Source of the DNA: Limisphaerales bacterium
Lineage (GTDB): Bacteria > Verrucomicrobiota > Verrucomicrobiia > Limisphaerales > PALSA-1396
Length of the DNA stretch: 5,665 bases
Direction of reading: 5' to 3'
Assembly: GCA_003140275.1 (NCBI GenBank)
Contig: PLJQ01000324.1
Coordinates: forward strand, 1 to 5,665
Numbering within the stretch: position 1 is the first letter of the stretch; each line of letters starts with the position of its first letter. The position numbers were made by a program, and so were the translations under genes. The notes under the pieces were generated by a model. That model did no database searches. It had not been told where the DNA came from and was given only the letters and a program-made list of their open reading frames with translations. This document shows positions 5,250-5,665 of this stretch, piece after piece.

Positions 5250-5665
5250 GATTTCAAAGCGTCCGTGGTACTTGTCCACCGTCTCCAGGAAGGCCAGACT
5301 GGCCGCAGCAGCAGACGGTTTGGTTCCCGGCGCGCACGAGGTTTGCTTCTCCACAAGGGTTTGATCCAAAAATGTTTTCACCTCCTCATGCACCGTCTCC
5401 TGATTGCCCTTGAGGGCCAGCACGTAATCCGCATCCGCCTCCACAATCTCTTTGGCGATCTTCTTCTGGCAACCCATGGCATCGGTCGTCACAATGGAGC
5501 CGCTCAACTCCAAAACCCGAAGCCGCTCCGGCACGGCGGTGATTTCGTTGCTCTTGTCCGCCACTTTCAACTGGCCCAGCACCAATCCGTTGCCTTCCGC
5601 CCAGGCGCTGACCACGTATCTGACGCTCTGGTCTCCGTCCAATGTCAGCGGACGGTCAAAACCAG
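5250..5665 (-). mobile_element. ISAs1-family transposase, truncated at both ends in this window
   Basis: The minus-strand frame is open from the right edge (GFDRPLTLDGDQS) and continues YVVSAWAEGNGLVLGQLKV, DKSNEITAVPERL, GSIVTTDAMGCQKKIAKEIV and DYVLALKGNQETVHEEV, to ETVDKYHGRFEI near 5250. These are hallmark blocks of the ISAs1 family DDE transposase, including the central catalytic Asp in TTDAMGCQK. The start lies beyond the right edge. After GRFEI the usual R-R-Y/W continuation is missing. The frame runs on to 5082 through an unrelated 91-base inverted-repeat element, so the C-terminal part, including the end of the DDE domain, is lost. This copy is almost certainly inactive. Confidence 0.85.

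Noticed and set aside
1..5665. CRISPR array, tRNA or rRNA genes
   Set aside because: I saw no regularly spaced repeats and no tRNA- or rRNA-like segments on either strand.

Overview
The window looks like an accessory region of a bacterial chromosome, from a moderately GC-rich Gram-negative with lipoproteins. Verrucomicrobiota or a relative is my best guess, from the style of the ISAs1-type transposase, the thiC remnants and the frequent lack of clear Shine-Dalgarno sites. This placement is inference and nothing here proves it. Intact core genes are absent. The content is two short gene clusters set between broken genes.

Left flank (1-562): a decayed fragment of thiC on the minus strand (1-158) joins an unrecognised, frameshifted minus-strand coding remnant (about 159-379). 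About 180 bases with no convincing gene follow.

Plus-strand cluster (563-2294): a 345-residue trypsin-fold serine protease with a visible His147/Asp196/Ser295 triad; an 81-residue protein whose hairpin-like domain resembles the protease's own N-terminal domain; and a 136-residue protein with three membrane segments. I see no other genes mixed into this set. It is the best candidate here for an undescribed functional unit.

Minus-strand cluster (about 4030 down to 2324): a small lipoprotein, a 352-residue lipoprotein overlapping its 3' end by 16 bases, and an 86-residue protein 19 bases further on. The two lipoproteins share a GYNR motif near the start of the mature protein. The two clusters converge at about 2295-2323, where a weak bulged hairpin could serve as a terminator.

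Right flank (4235-5665): a second, separately diverged thiC remnant (4235-4467); a zinc-ribbon membrane protein resembling DUF6232, broken by a single-base frameshift near 4639 (4516-5042); a 91-base element bounded by 16-base inverted repeats (5150-5240); and, immediately beside it, the truncated end of an ISAs1-family transposase that runs off the right edge (5250-5665). Two thiC remnants in the same orientation around the accessory cargo, plus several frameshifted genes and a broken insertion sequence, suggest a site with repeated insertion and decay.
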